This document shows positions 1 through 6,991 of a stretch of 64,000 nucleotides of DNA, one piece after another (position 1 is the first letter of the stretch; each line of letters opens with the position of its first letter). The stretch covers positions 14,347 through 78,346 of the forward strand of contig JACPHN010000118.1 of assembly GCA_016188575.1 (NCBI GenBank). Reading direction: 5' to 3'. Made by a program: the position numbers and the translations under genes. The stretch is from Candidatus Schekmanbacteria bacterium. Its GTDB lineage: Bacteria > CSSED10-310 > JACPHN01. Below the pieces are notes generated by a model. The model was not told the DNA's origin and searched no databases. It worked only from the letters and a program-made list of their open reading frames with translations.

Positions 1-424
1 GGCGCTGATCCGCGGTCAGCCGATCGTCGCCGCGAAATCCTCCGGCCAGCGCGTGGAAGTTGCGCAGGACAGGTGGCGCTTGTCGTTTCATGGTGCGCAC
101 AAGCTGCAGGGTGGTGTACGGTTGAGCGGGCCATGCTCTGACGTGTCGCGAGTCATTGTCCATCGTGCACCTCAAGGGTTTTCCTGATCGGGAGCGTTAC
201 CGCGAGCGCCGCTTCATGGCCAGCGGGCGACCAGATCGCCGGGCGCCGCAGTGGCGTGCCCGCGGCCGACAGAGCATGGTAACGCGTCGCGTCATCGCCT
301 GCAAGCCCGCGACGCGGCCCTTGCACCCATACGGCCCGGCCAATTCAAGATCCGTCGCGCCGGAGTCGATAATTGATTTGGGGAAAACTCATATCACCCG
401 CGATCGCGCTCGGAGGCAGAGAAC
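1..424. other. Left edge, no confident complete gene
   Basis: No complete gene is convincing here. Two weak partial reading frames reach the left edge: a rightward frame open from base 2 to a stop at 187, which could be the 3' end of an upstream gene, and a leftward frame whose ATG is at 91-89 (reading MKRQAPPVLRNFHALAGGF) with no clear ribosome-binding site. They overlap, so at most one is real. Bases 188-411 hold nothing I recognise and probably carry the promoter of the gene starting at 425. Confidence 0.3.
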
Positions 425-1438
425 ATGGAGGTTCGGCGGCCCACCCTCACCCATCACCTGTTGCCGGCGTCCCCCGGCGGTAAGAAGCAGACGCGACTCG
501 ACGGCGACATGCGCCGCCCGGAGAAAGTGGGACGCATAGCCGCAGCTCCCGCCCGGTCGGAAGCGGTGCCCGACGGCGTCGACGAGAAGGCGCTCGCGGC
601 CGACCCCAAGCTGTATCGAACGTACCTCACCGTGCGTGCGCTCCTGATGGGCGACCGCGTAGGCGTTGCTCCAGACTCGCGCGGGGCGGAGAGCGGCGGA
701 TCTGAAGGCGACACGGCGAGACCCGCCGAAAGCCCTGCCCAAGATCTGCGCGACTTGCTCTCGGCAGCCTACGGTGCGAGCTCAGCCGCACCGGCGGCCA
801 CGGCACCGAGCAGCCCCGCGCCACCTGCCGCGCCTTCGCCGAGCGCAACTGAGAGCGCCACGCTCCAGCAATCGCGCTCGGCCGAGCGGGTCGAGCTCTC
901 GGTTCAGGTCAATCCCCAGCAACCACCGCAAGTCGCCGCCGCCGACCCGATCATTCTCGATCTGGACAACGACGGGATCGAGCTCACCACGGCGCAGGAC
1001 GGGGCCGCCTACGACCTTACGGGCGACGGCATGGCCGAGACCGCGGCGCTCGTCGCTCCCGACGACGGGCTGCTCGTCATGGACCGCGACGGCGATGGTG
1101 CGATCTCCTCGGGAGCCGAATTCTTTGGTGATCAGCACGGCGCGGTAAATGGCTTTGCGGAGCTCGCGCGCTTCGACGATAATCAGGACCGCGTCATCGA
1201 CGCTGCGGATGCCGTGTACGAACGGCTCCGGGTTTTTCAGGATCAGAACCAGGACGGAAATGCCGCCGCCGGCGAGCTGTCGTCCCTGGCCGAGCTTGGG
1301 ATCGCGTCGATCTCGCTCGCGTACTCGCAGGCGGACCAGGTCGTTGCCGGCAACCGCATCACCGAAACCGCGGCCTACACCAAGACCGACGGCTCCCAGG
1401 GCCAGGCGGCGGACGCCCACCTCAACTACCTGGTCTGA
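425..1438 (+). CDS. RTX/EF-hand-like calcium-binding repeat protein
   Basis: This 337-residue protein has an Ala/Pro/Ser-rich low-complexity N-terminal half (residues 1-170) and a C-terminal domain (about 174-330) dense in Asp-rich loops: DLDNDGIEL, LTGDGMAE, MDRDGDGAISSGAE, FDDNQDRVIDAAD and DQNQDGNAAAGEL. This series is typical of the calcium-binding domain found in the tails of RTX-type exoproteins. No hydrophobic signal peptide is visible, which fits type I secretion if it is secreted. The ATG at 425 has a GGAGG eight bases upstream. No type I exporter lies in the window. The fold call is confident; the role (calcium-dependent surface or secreted protein) is an inference. Confidence 0.75.
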   Translation: MEVRRPTLTHHLLPASPGGKKQTRLDGDMRRPEKVGRIAAAPARSEAVPDGVDEKALAADPKLYRTYLTVRALLMGDRVGVAPDSRGAESGGSEGDTARPAESPAQDLRDLLSAAYGASSAAPAATAPSSPAPPAAPSPSATESATLQQSRSAERVELSVQVNPQQPPQVAAADPIILDLDNDGIELTTAQDGAAYDLTGDGMAETAALVAPDDGLLVMDRDGDGAISSGAEFFGDQHGAVNGFAELARFDDNQDRVIDAADAVYERLRVFQDQNQDGNAAAGELSSLAELGIASISLAYSQADQVVAGNRITETAAYTKTDGSQGQAADAHLNYLV

Positions 1439-1550
1439 CAGCGCCGACATCGCCGCTGCGCTCCAGGCCATTCCCGGGACGTGCAGGGATTGCGCCACCG
1501 CCGGAGGGGCGCTATAGCCTCCCCATTCGTCGTCTTTTTCCTGATAAGGA

Positions 1551-1672
1551 TGCCGGCCTTCAGGCCGGGGTTCGGGAACCCTCCCACCGCCTGCGGCGGC
1601 GGGCGCCGCCCTAGACCTCGCTGCGCTCGGTTCCGTGGCGATTCCGCCCTGAAGGGCGGGGTTTCGGACCGG
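1551..1672. repeat. Paired GC-rich hairpins between genes
   Basis: Two perfect hairpins lie in the 277-base gap before fbp: CCGGCC-TTCA-GGCCGG at 1553-1568 and CCGCCC-TGAA-GGGCGG at 1644-1659. Their loops are reverse complements of each other and both are followed by GGTT(C/T)-CGG-like bases. A further GC palindrome lies between them. There is no T-run, so this looks more like a REP-type intergenic repeat than a classical intrinsic terminator, though it could stop transcription from the upstream gene. Confidence 0.5.
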
Positions 1673-1715
1673 CTGACGAAGGGATGAAACGTTCCCCAAA
1701 CCAGGAGTTGCAGCG

Positions 1716-2732
1716 ATGACGGCGGCACAGCCGATGACGATCGAAAGGTTCATTATCGAGCAGGAACAGCGGCATCCGGACGCCACGGGGGCGCTGTCAC
1801 AGATCCTGTACGACCTGGCCTTCGCCGGCAAGATCATTGCTCGGGAGGTCCGAAAGGCAGGGCTCGTAGACATTCTGGGCGGAACGGGGAGTGTAAACGT
1901 CCAGGGCGAGCTCGTGCAGAAGCTCGACGAATACGCCAACACCACGATCTTCAAGGCAATGGATCATACGGGGCGATTGTGTATCATGGGTAGCGAGGAG
2001 GTCGCCGACCCGATCGAGATTCCCGAGCGCTACCCGACGGGTCCGTATGTGCTCTTGTTCGACCCGCTGGACGGCTCCAGCAACATCGACTACAACGTCT
2101 CGATCGGTACCATCTTCTCTATTCACCGTAAGATTTCGCCAGGCCCTCGCGGTGACATTACAGACATCCTCCAGACTGGAAACTTGCAGGTTGCTGCAGG
2201 TTACATCCTGTACGGCTCAAGCACGATGATGGTCTACAGCACGGGAAACGGCGTGCACGGGTTCACGCTGGATCCGTCTATCGGTGAGTTCTTGCTTTCG
2301 CATCCCAATATCCACATGCCGGAAGCATCCCGCTACTACAGCGTCAACGAATCGTACTATACGCGGTGGACCCCCGCGATCCGCAAGCTCGTCGACCACC
2401 TGAAGGGCACATACGGAAAGCCGAGCGCCGCGCGCAGCGCTCGGTATATCGGATCTCTCGTTGCGGACTTCCACCGCAATCTGATCGGCGGCGGAATCTT
2501 CCTTTACCCGGCCGACGTTCGTGAGCCCGGCAAGCCGAAAGCCAAGCTGCGGCTGCTGTACGAGGCGGCGCCCTTGGCGTTTCTGGCGGAGGCCGCCGGC
2601 GGACGCGCCATCGACGGCGAGCGGCGCATCCTCGACGTCGTCCCCACGCAGTTGCATCAGCGCACTGCCCTTTTCGTCGGCAACTGCGACGACGTGGCGC
2701 TGGTGGAGCGCTTTATCGCGGCAGAGCGCTGA
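1716..2732 (+). CDS. fbp: Class I fructose-1,6-bisphosphatase
   Basis: The enzyme hydrolyses fructose 1,6-bisphosphate to fructose 6-phosphate in gluconeogenesis and in sugar-phosphate recycling of autotrophs. The 338-residue length is normal for the class I family. The metal/phosphate signature DPLDGSSN is at residues 116-123, followed by the typical [24 protein letters not shown] and [14 protein letters not shown] blocks that build the substrate site. The N-terminal region [12 protein letters not shown] is also family-like. Start ATG at 1716, with GGAG about nine bases upstream in CCAGGAGTTGCAGCG. It stands alone after a hairpin-rich gap, and the following lipoprotein gene begins 21 bases downstream, so the two may be co-transcribed. 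Confidence 0.96.
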   Translation: MTAAQPMTIERFIIEQEQRHPDATGALSQILYDLAFAGKIIAREVRKAGLVDILGGTGSVNVQGELVQKLDEYANTTIFKAMDHTGRLCIMGSEEVADPIEIPERYPTGPYVLLFDPLDGSSNIDYNVSIGTIFSIHRKISPGPRGDITDILQTGNLQVAAGYILYGSSTMMVYSTGNGVHGFTLDPSIGEFLLSHPNIHMPEASRYYSVNESYYTRWTPAIRKLVDHLKGTYGKPSAARSARYIGSLVADFHRNLIGGGIFLYPADVREPGKPKAKLRLLYEAAPLAFLAEAAGGRAIDGERRILDVVPTQLHQRTALFVGNCDDVALVERFIAAER

Positions 2733-2753
2733 CCCCATGAGCTCGGCCTCACC

Positions 2754-3581
2754 ATGACCAGCCGCGGGAGCACGCTCGTGGCCGGGCTTGTGCTGGCAGG
2801 TGCTGTCCTTGCCTGCGACGGCGACGAAAGCACCGAGCAGCCGCGCTCGCCGCTGTTTCCGGTGATCCCGGATGCGTGGGTCAACCGCGAGACCTACAAC
2901 ATCATGACCGGCATCTGGGCCGGCCACGGTGTGGATGCCGCGGGCACCAATCACTGGACGATTGCCCGGCCTCAGCGCCGAACTTTCGCCGAGCGCTTCG
3001 CTCCGGAGTCTCGCTATTTTCAGGCGTGGTTTGGCGCGTACACGGTTTTCGACACGGCGAAGGAGCGGTCGTGGGGAATCGGCCCGGCCGGTCCCGAGCT
3101 GCGGCTCATCGGCCTCTTTGCCGCGGATCAGCGCTCATGGCTTCAGGTCTATGGGGACCCGGTGCCGCTCGCCGAGGTGCGCGACGCCGCGAACCTGCCC
3201 ATGGAGGAAACAACCCGGCTCGGTCACCCCGCCTGGAGAGTGAGCGCCGAAATGATCACGCATCTCGACGTCGGCGACTACAATCCGACGCGACCCGAAG
3301 ACGTCGCGTTCGTGCTCGCCTATGAGTACGACGACGTGGAGTTTGACGCCAGCGGTCTCGTCGTGCCGAGGGCCGCGTGGGCCGCGGAGGTAGCATCGTA
3401 TCAACAGGTTACGCTCGTCGGTGAGCTCTGGGCGTGGTATTGTCCGGTCGTCGGCAAGACGCACGTGATCTACGGAAATGGCGTGCGCTTTGATCCTCGC
3501 AGCGGCGAGTCACGTGAAACGTATCCGCTCATCCGCGACGAGGTTCGCGCTCTGGCGGCGGGCATCCGCTGCCATCGCTGA
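2754..3581 (+). CDS. Putative lipoprotein of unknown function
   Basis: The 275-residue product starts with a lipoprotein signal peptide: a short polar head, a hydrophobic stretch and a lipobox ending VLAC with Cys21, followed by Asp/Glu residues. The rest is a soluble globular domain with many aromatic residues (YNIMTGIWAGHG, RYFQAWFGAYTVFDTA, WGIGPAGPELRLIG) that I do not recognise. The mature protein is probably anchored in the envelope and faces the periplasm. It follows fbp after 21 bases and converges with the leftward gene at 3612, with only 30 bases between. No function is proposed. Confidence 0.7.
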   Translation: MTSRGSTLVAGLVLAGAVLACDGDESTEQPRSPLFPVIPDAWVNRETYNIMTGIWAGHGVDAAGTNHWTIARPQRRTFAERFAPESRYFQAWFGAYTVFDTAKERSWGIGPAGPELRLIGLFAADQRSWLQVYGDPVPLAEVRDAANLPMEETTRLGHPAWRVSAEMITHLDVGDYNPTRPEDVAFVLAYEYDDVEFDASGLVVPRAAWAAEVASYQQVTLVGELWAWYCPVVGKTHVIYGNGVRFDPRSGESRETYPLIRDEVRALAAGIRCHR

Positions 3582-3611
3582 GCCACCCAACGCCTGCAGC
3601 CATCGCGATCA

Positions 3612-4343
3612 CTAGACCCCGCAGTACCCTCCGACCCACCGGGACAACAACGCGCGCAGCGCACCGAGCTCAATCGGCGTGTGCAGGTAGTCATCCATTC
3701 CCGCGACCAGACACCGGTCCCGATCAAAGGGATGGGTATGCGCTACGAGCGCGATTATCGGCGTGTGACGAAACTCGCCTTCGCGTCCGCGGATTCGCGC
3801 AGTCGCTTCGTAGCCGTCAAGCTCCGGCATTTCGCAGTCCATCAGGATGGCGTCGAACGCCGCGCACGCCACCAGCTCAAGGGCCTGGCGCCCGTCGGCC
3901 GCGCCGGTGACCTCGCAGCCGAGCTTTCTGAGGGCGGACTCGACCAGAAAGCGGCCGGTGGGGTTGTCTTCGGCCACCAGAATTCTCGGTGCATACGGAA
4001 GCGACGAGGCCGAAGGTCGGACCCCGGCTCCCCCCTCTGCTGCAACGGGCGTCTGGATCGCTTGGGTCCCCGCACCGGCCGAGGTCGCCGCGGGGATCTC
4101 GCCCAACAGCGCGAGCAGGTGCTCGGACGCAGCGGCGAGCATCGTGAGGCGTTCGCGGGCGAGATGAACCGATGGCGTCTGGAGCAGGCGCTGCGTGATG
4201 TCCAGAACGGCGGTCGCCGGCGCGCGCAGCGCCGCCACCGCGCTGCTGAGATCCGCCACTTGCTGCTCGAGCTGCACGTTGCACGCGCGAAGCTCGTCCA
4301 GCTCCCGCTCCGGTCTTCCCGCGGCGATCCCATGTTCCGACAC
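3612..4343 (-). CDS. Degenerate hybrid kinase remnant (DHp-like helices plus receiver)
   Basis: The protein has a coiled coil, a helical pair resembling a histidine-kinase dimerisation domain (about residues 25-90), a linker and a C-terminal receiver domain (about 115-240). The receiver keeps the acidic pocket (VAEDN) and the phospho-acceptor Asp169 in MDCEMP. However, the usual switch Thr is Val (IIALVAH) and the usual KP lysine is Thr (YLHTPIEL). In the helical pair, VAALRAPATAVL aligns with the classical SHEIRTPMTAIL block, but the His is Ala. No HATPase domain is present. I placed the start at GTG 4343 because GGAG lies seven bases upstream; a longer frame to 4391 lacks such a site. It may be a phosphate-independent adaptor or a decaying gene. 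Confidence 0.75.
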   Translation of the reverse strand: MSEHGIAAGRPERELDELRACNVQLEQQVADLSSAVAALRAPATAVLDITQRLLQTPSVHLARERLTMLAAASEHLLALLGEIPAATSAGAGTQAIQTPVAAEGGAGVRPSASSLPYAPRILVAEDNPTGRFLVESALRKLGCEVTGAADGRQALELVACAAFDAILMDCEMPELDGYEATARIRGREGEFRHTPIIALVAHTHPFDRDRCLVAGMDDYLHTPIELGALRALLSRWVGGYCGV

Positions 4344-4681
4344 GGCACAACTCCAGACGCCCGCGGCACTCGCGCGAGGGCAGTGACTCACCGGTCAGCA
4401 TCTCGGCGCCAAGTGAGCAGGCACACCTGCCCCTTCGCGCCGGCGCCAGAAACATCGCGCCGGGTAATTGTCTAGCGCTAATACCCGCTCGACACAAGGC
4501 CAGGCGCCCTCTCTGAATCCACCGCCTGCTCGCCGACAACCTGCGCGGGTAGCCCATCGCGAAGACCTCCCACCTCACCTCCCCCCGCAATCGGGGGCAG
4601 GGGGTGAACAGATACGTCTCCTCGACGTCGGACAGGGGGGCGATTCGGGCGGTCCACCCGTCCCGCGCGGCGCGGGCGCGC
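4344..4681. other. Intergenic gap carrying a dispersed repeat
   Basis: No gene is seen in this 338-base gap between two leftward genes. It contains a dispersed-repeat copy at about 4515-4599 (described separately), which includes the hairpin CCCCCG-CAAT-CGGGGG at 4582-4597. The hairpin may act as the 3' end of the outer-membrane barrel transcript. Confidence 0.5.
4515..4599 (+). repeat. Dispersed repeat, family B, copy 1
   Basis: About 85 bases starting GAATCCACCGCCTGCTCG and ending CACCTCACCTCCCCCCGC plus a G-run. It matches, in inverse orientation, the stretch at 44735-44819, with most positions identical by eye. The other copy reads as RIRRLFDCKLRG...THLTSPRE; here the same frame is broken by stops, so this copy looks like non-coding debris or an intergenic element rather than a gene. 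Confidence 0.55.
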
Positions 4682-6157
4682 TCAGTACGAGTACCTCATG
4701 CCAACGTGGACATTGGTGTTGTTTTCGAGCTGTCCGAAAAAAGTGTGGTCGTGAGCGCCGGCGAAGACGTTGGCGCCGCCGGTCACTTGCACGTGATCCG
4801 TGATACGGTAGCTCGCTTCGGGACGCACGTAGCCGTCATCGTCGCTTGGCGAATAGAACCCGAAGAGTGTCAAACGGAGGTTTTGACCGCGCAACAGCGC
4901 GGTCACACGCGTGGTCAGCACGTGCCGATCCGCGTCCATGCCCGGTTGACCCGGCGGCAAGGTCTCGCGGTACTGGTCGTGATTGCGCATGTGCTCCAGG
5001 TAGTACTGTACGCCGAGGGTGACGTTGCGGACGAGCTCCTGCTCGTACCCGCACAGCACGCGTAGCTCGCCGTTGCGGACCGCAAAATCCGTGCCTGCGA
5101 CATCGTCAGGCGAGGCGAAGTAGCCCAGCTCGGCGCTGGCGATCCCCCGTCCCAGCACGCCGCGCGCGCTCGCCCCATAAACCCGCAGCCGCGGATGCGT
5201 CGCATGCCCGGAGCCGGGGTCAAAACCCGCGGGGCTCTTCCAGTACCCGAGGTAGCCGTAGAGCGCCAGCTCATAGCCGGCCACGGTGCGATACAGGCGA
5301 GCAGCCGTCTCGGAGTCGCGGAACCAGCGATCGGGGACATCGGCCACAATGATGGCGTCCCGACCCGCCAGCCGCGCAAGCGCCGCGTCGTAGTAGGAGA
5401 GTCGCCTCCCGGTGATGCCGCGATCGGCATCGAACCGTGGGGTGTAGATCACGTCGAGATTCGCGGCGGGAGTAAATAGCGACAGCTTGGCCGCATCGGA
5501 TGGCGCCTTGAGATATTCCACGTCGCGGCCGAGCAGGAAGGCGCGCCAGTCCTTGGGGAAAAGGTCGTTGACGAAAAGCAGGTCTCCGGTACCCCACGTC
5601 AGGATCTGCCGGCCCAGCTTCGCGTCGACCGGGCCCGCCGGTCGGGCAGCGACAAAGGCCTCGCGCAAGTCGAGCCAGCCGCTGCCTGCCTCGAGGTCCA
5701 GGTCGAGAGAATCTTCGAGGTGGTCATACAGCAGGTCCGCGGCCGCGCGCACCGTGACGGCAGACCCGCTCTTCTCGATAACACCGCGCGCCCGCGCCTC
5801 GGCAAGCGAAAGCCGCTTCTCGTACGGGTCGTCGTGGACGCGTGCTCCCATGCGAACCTCCAGGAAACCGGACAGGGCGACAGGCCATGCTGCCGCTTCT
5901 GCCGGCGCCTCCTCTGCCGTGTCTTCCGCGGCCCGCTCAGCGGTTCCGTCGAGGCCCGTGGGCAGGACGGGCTCGTCGCCGTCGCCAAGGCCAGCGGGCA
6001 ACGCCGGCTCGTCCTGGTCAAGCAAACCCGGCGGCAACGGGGGCGCATCGCCTGCGCCGAAACCCGCCCGCGCCGCCGCCGACACCTCCCCGTACCCCAC
6101 GAGCGACGTGGCCAGCAGCAGCAGCCACGCCGCGTGACCGAACGCCCGTAGGGTCAT
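4682..6157 (-). CDS. Outer-membrane beta-barrel protein of an MMPL/LolA-type export cluster
   Basis: The 491-residue product has a signal peptide and then an acidic Pro-rich linker with three near-repeats of the form D-x-x-P-x-LPxGL (about residues 36-72). From about 95 to the final Tyr it has alternating aromatic/polar strands typical of an outer-membrane barrel, and it ends in Tyr (MRYSY), like many BamA-recognised barrels. The block LGRQILTWGTGD resembles DUF1302-type barrels. Its ATG overlaps the stop of the LolA-like gene in ATGA, so the two are translationally coupled, and both follow the MMPL transporter. This order suggests an envelope-spanning lipid or lipid-like export route with this protein as the outer-membrane part. 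The substrate is unknown. Confidence 0.78.
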   Translation of the reverse strand: MTLRAFGHAAWLLLLATSLVGYGEVSAAARAGFGAGDAPPLPPGLLDQDEPALPAGLGDGDEPVLPTGLDGTAERAAEDTAEEAPAEAAAWPVALSGFLEVRMGARVHDDPYEKRLSLAEARARGVIEKSGSAVTVRAAADLLYDHLEDSLDLDLEAGSGWLDLREAFVAARPAGPVDAKLGRQILTWGTGDLLFVNDLFPKDWRAFLLGRDVEYLKAPSDAAKLSLFTPAANLDVIYTPRFDADRGITGRRLSYYDAALARLAGRDAIIVADVPDRWFRDSETAARLYRTVAGYELALYGYLGYWKSPAGFDPGSGHATHPRLRVYGASARGVLGRGIASAELGYFASPDDVAGTDFAVRNGELRVLCGYEQELVRNVTLGVQYYLEHMRNHDQYRETLPPGQPGMDADRHVLTTRVTALLRGQNLRLTLFGFYSPSDDDGYVRPEASYRITDHVQVTGGANVFAGAHDHTFFGQLENNTNVHVGMRYSY

Positions 6158-6975
6158 CTCAGCAGCTCCGCGGGGGGATTGCGCAGGTAGCGCTCAGTGA
6201 AAACATCTTCGCCAAGTCCGATGTCATACGCGACCTTGGCGTAGCGCAGCAAGGTCGACACCCCTGTTCGCAAGTCCTTCATGCGCGCCTGGGTCACGGT
6301 TTGATAACCCTGCACCCCTTCTACTTTCAGTGCTTCATATTGTCTGTATGCTTCTCCTCCACTGTCATAATACTCTGCCTTGACTGGCAGGAAAGAGCTT
6401 TTGTGCACCCACATCCGAAAGAAGGCGAATTCCACGCTGTGCGCGTCCTTTGGCGTGTTCTTCAATACGTAGTAGGTGTCTGTCGTCTTCTCGAGCTCGT
6501 GCGTATCAGCCGCGAGGTCACGACCGGAGACGTCCTCGTAAAAGAAGCTCGACCCCATGAAGCTAGTGCGCTTGTCACTCGCCGCGATCCGCTTGACCAG
6601 ATCGAGGGCCGGCAGGAAGAGCCAGCGATCGTCTTCTCCACCGGGCTTTTTCCAGACCAGGAATGCCGTCTTGTTGACGTCGGCGGGGCGCGTGAAATAG
6701 ACGTAGTAACTCTGCGGGCCACCGCTTGCGCCCGTGTTACGCCGGAGTATTGTAAACTGCCGCGACTGCTCGCGACCCTGAGCATCTGCAATCGTCATCG
6801 CCACCTGAGCGCGACCGTCTTTTCCCTGGTAGTATGCCATCTCGTTCGTCTTGGCGACGATCTCCTCAACGCTCAACTCCTGACCGGCGACCGTAGTTCC
6901 TGCGCCGCCAACAAGAATCGCGAGCATCGCCGCATGCGAAAACAAGAGAGACAAAGCTGCGACTGACGGTTTCAC
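6154..6975 (-). CDS. Outer membrane lipoprotein-sorting protein (LolA-like)
   Basis: This is a periplasmic protein of the LolA-like family that usually accompanies MMPL transporters. After a signal peptide ending near TVAGQE, the mature part begins LSVEEIVAKTNEM. It contains the family blocks YYVYFTRPADVNKTAFLVWKK, DDRWLFLPALDLVKRI and SFMGSSFFYEDV, and ends with strand-rich sequence expected to form an open barrel that binds lipid. I chose GTG 6975 as the start: GAGGG lies five bases upstream, and it avoids overlapping the MMPL stop, which a longer reading to 7023 would do. It is 16 bases from the MMPL gene and overlaps the barrel gene by four bases. Confidence 0.85.
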   Translation of the reverse strand: MKPSVAALSLLFSHAAMLAILVGGAGTTVAGQELSVEEIVAKTNEMAYYQGKDGRAQVAMTIADAQGREQSRQFTILRRNTGASGGPQSYYVYFTRPADVNKTAFLVWKKPGGEDDRWLFLPALDLVKRIAASDKRTSFMGSSFFYEDVSGRDLAADTHELEKTTDTYYVLKNTPKDAHSVEFAFFRMWVHKSSFLPVKAEYYDSGGEAYRQYEALKVEGVQGYQTVTQARMKDLRTGVSTLLRYAKVAYDIGLGEDVFTERYLRNPPAELLR

Positions 6976-6991
6976 AAGATCCCTCGACTTT

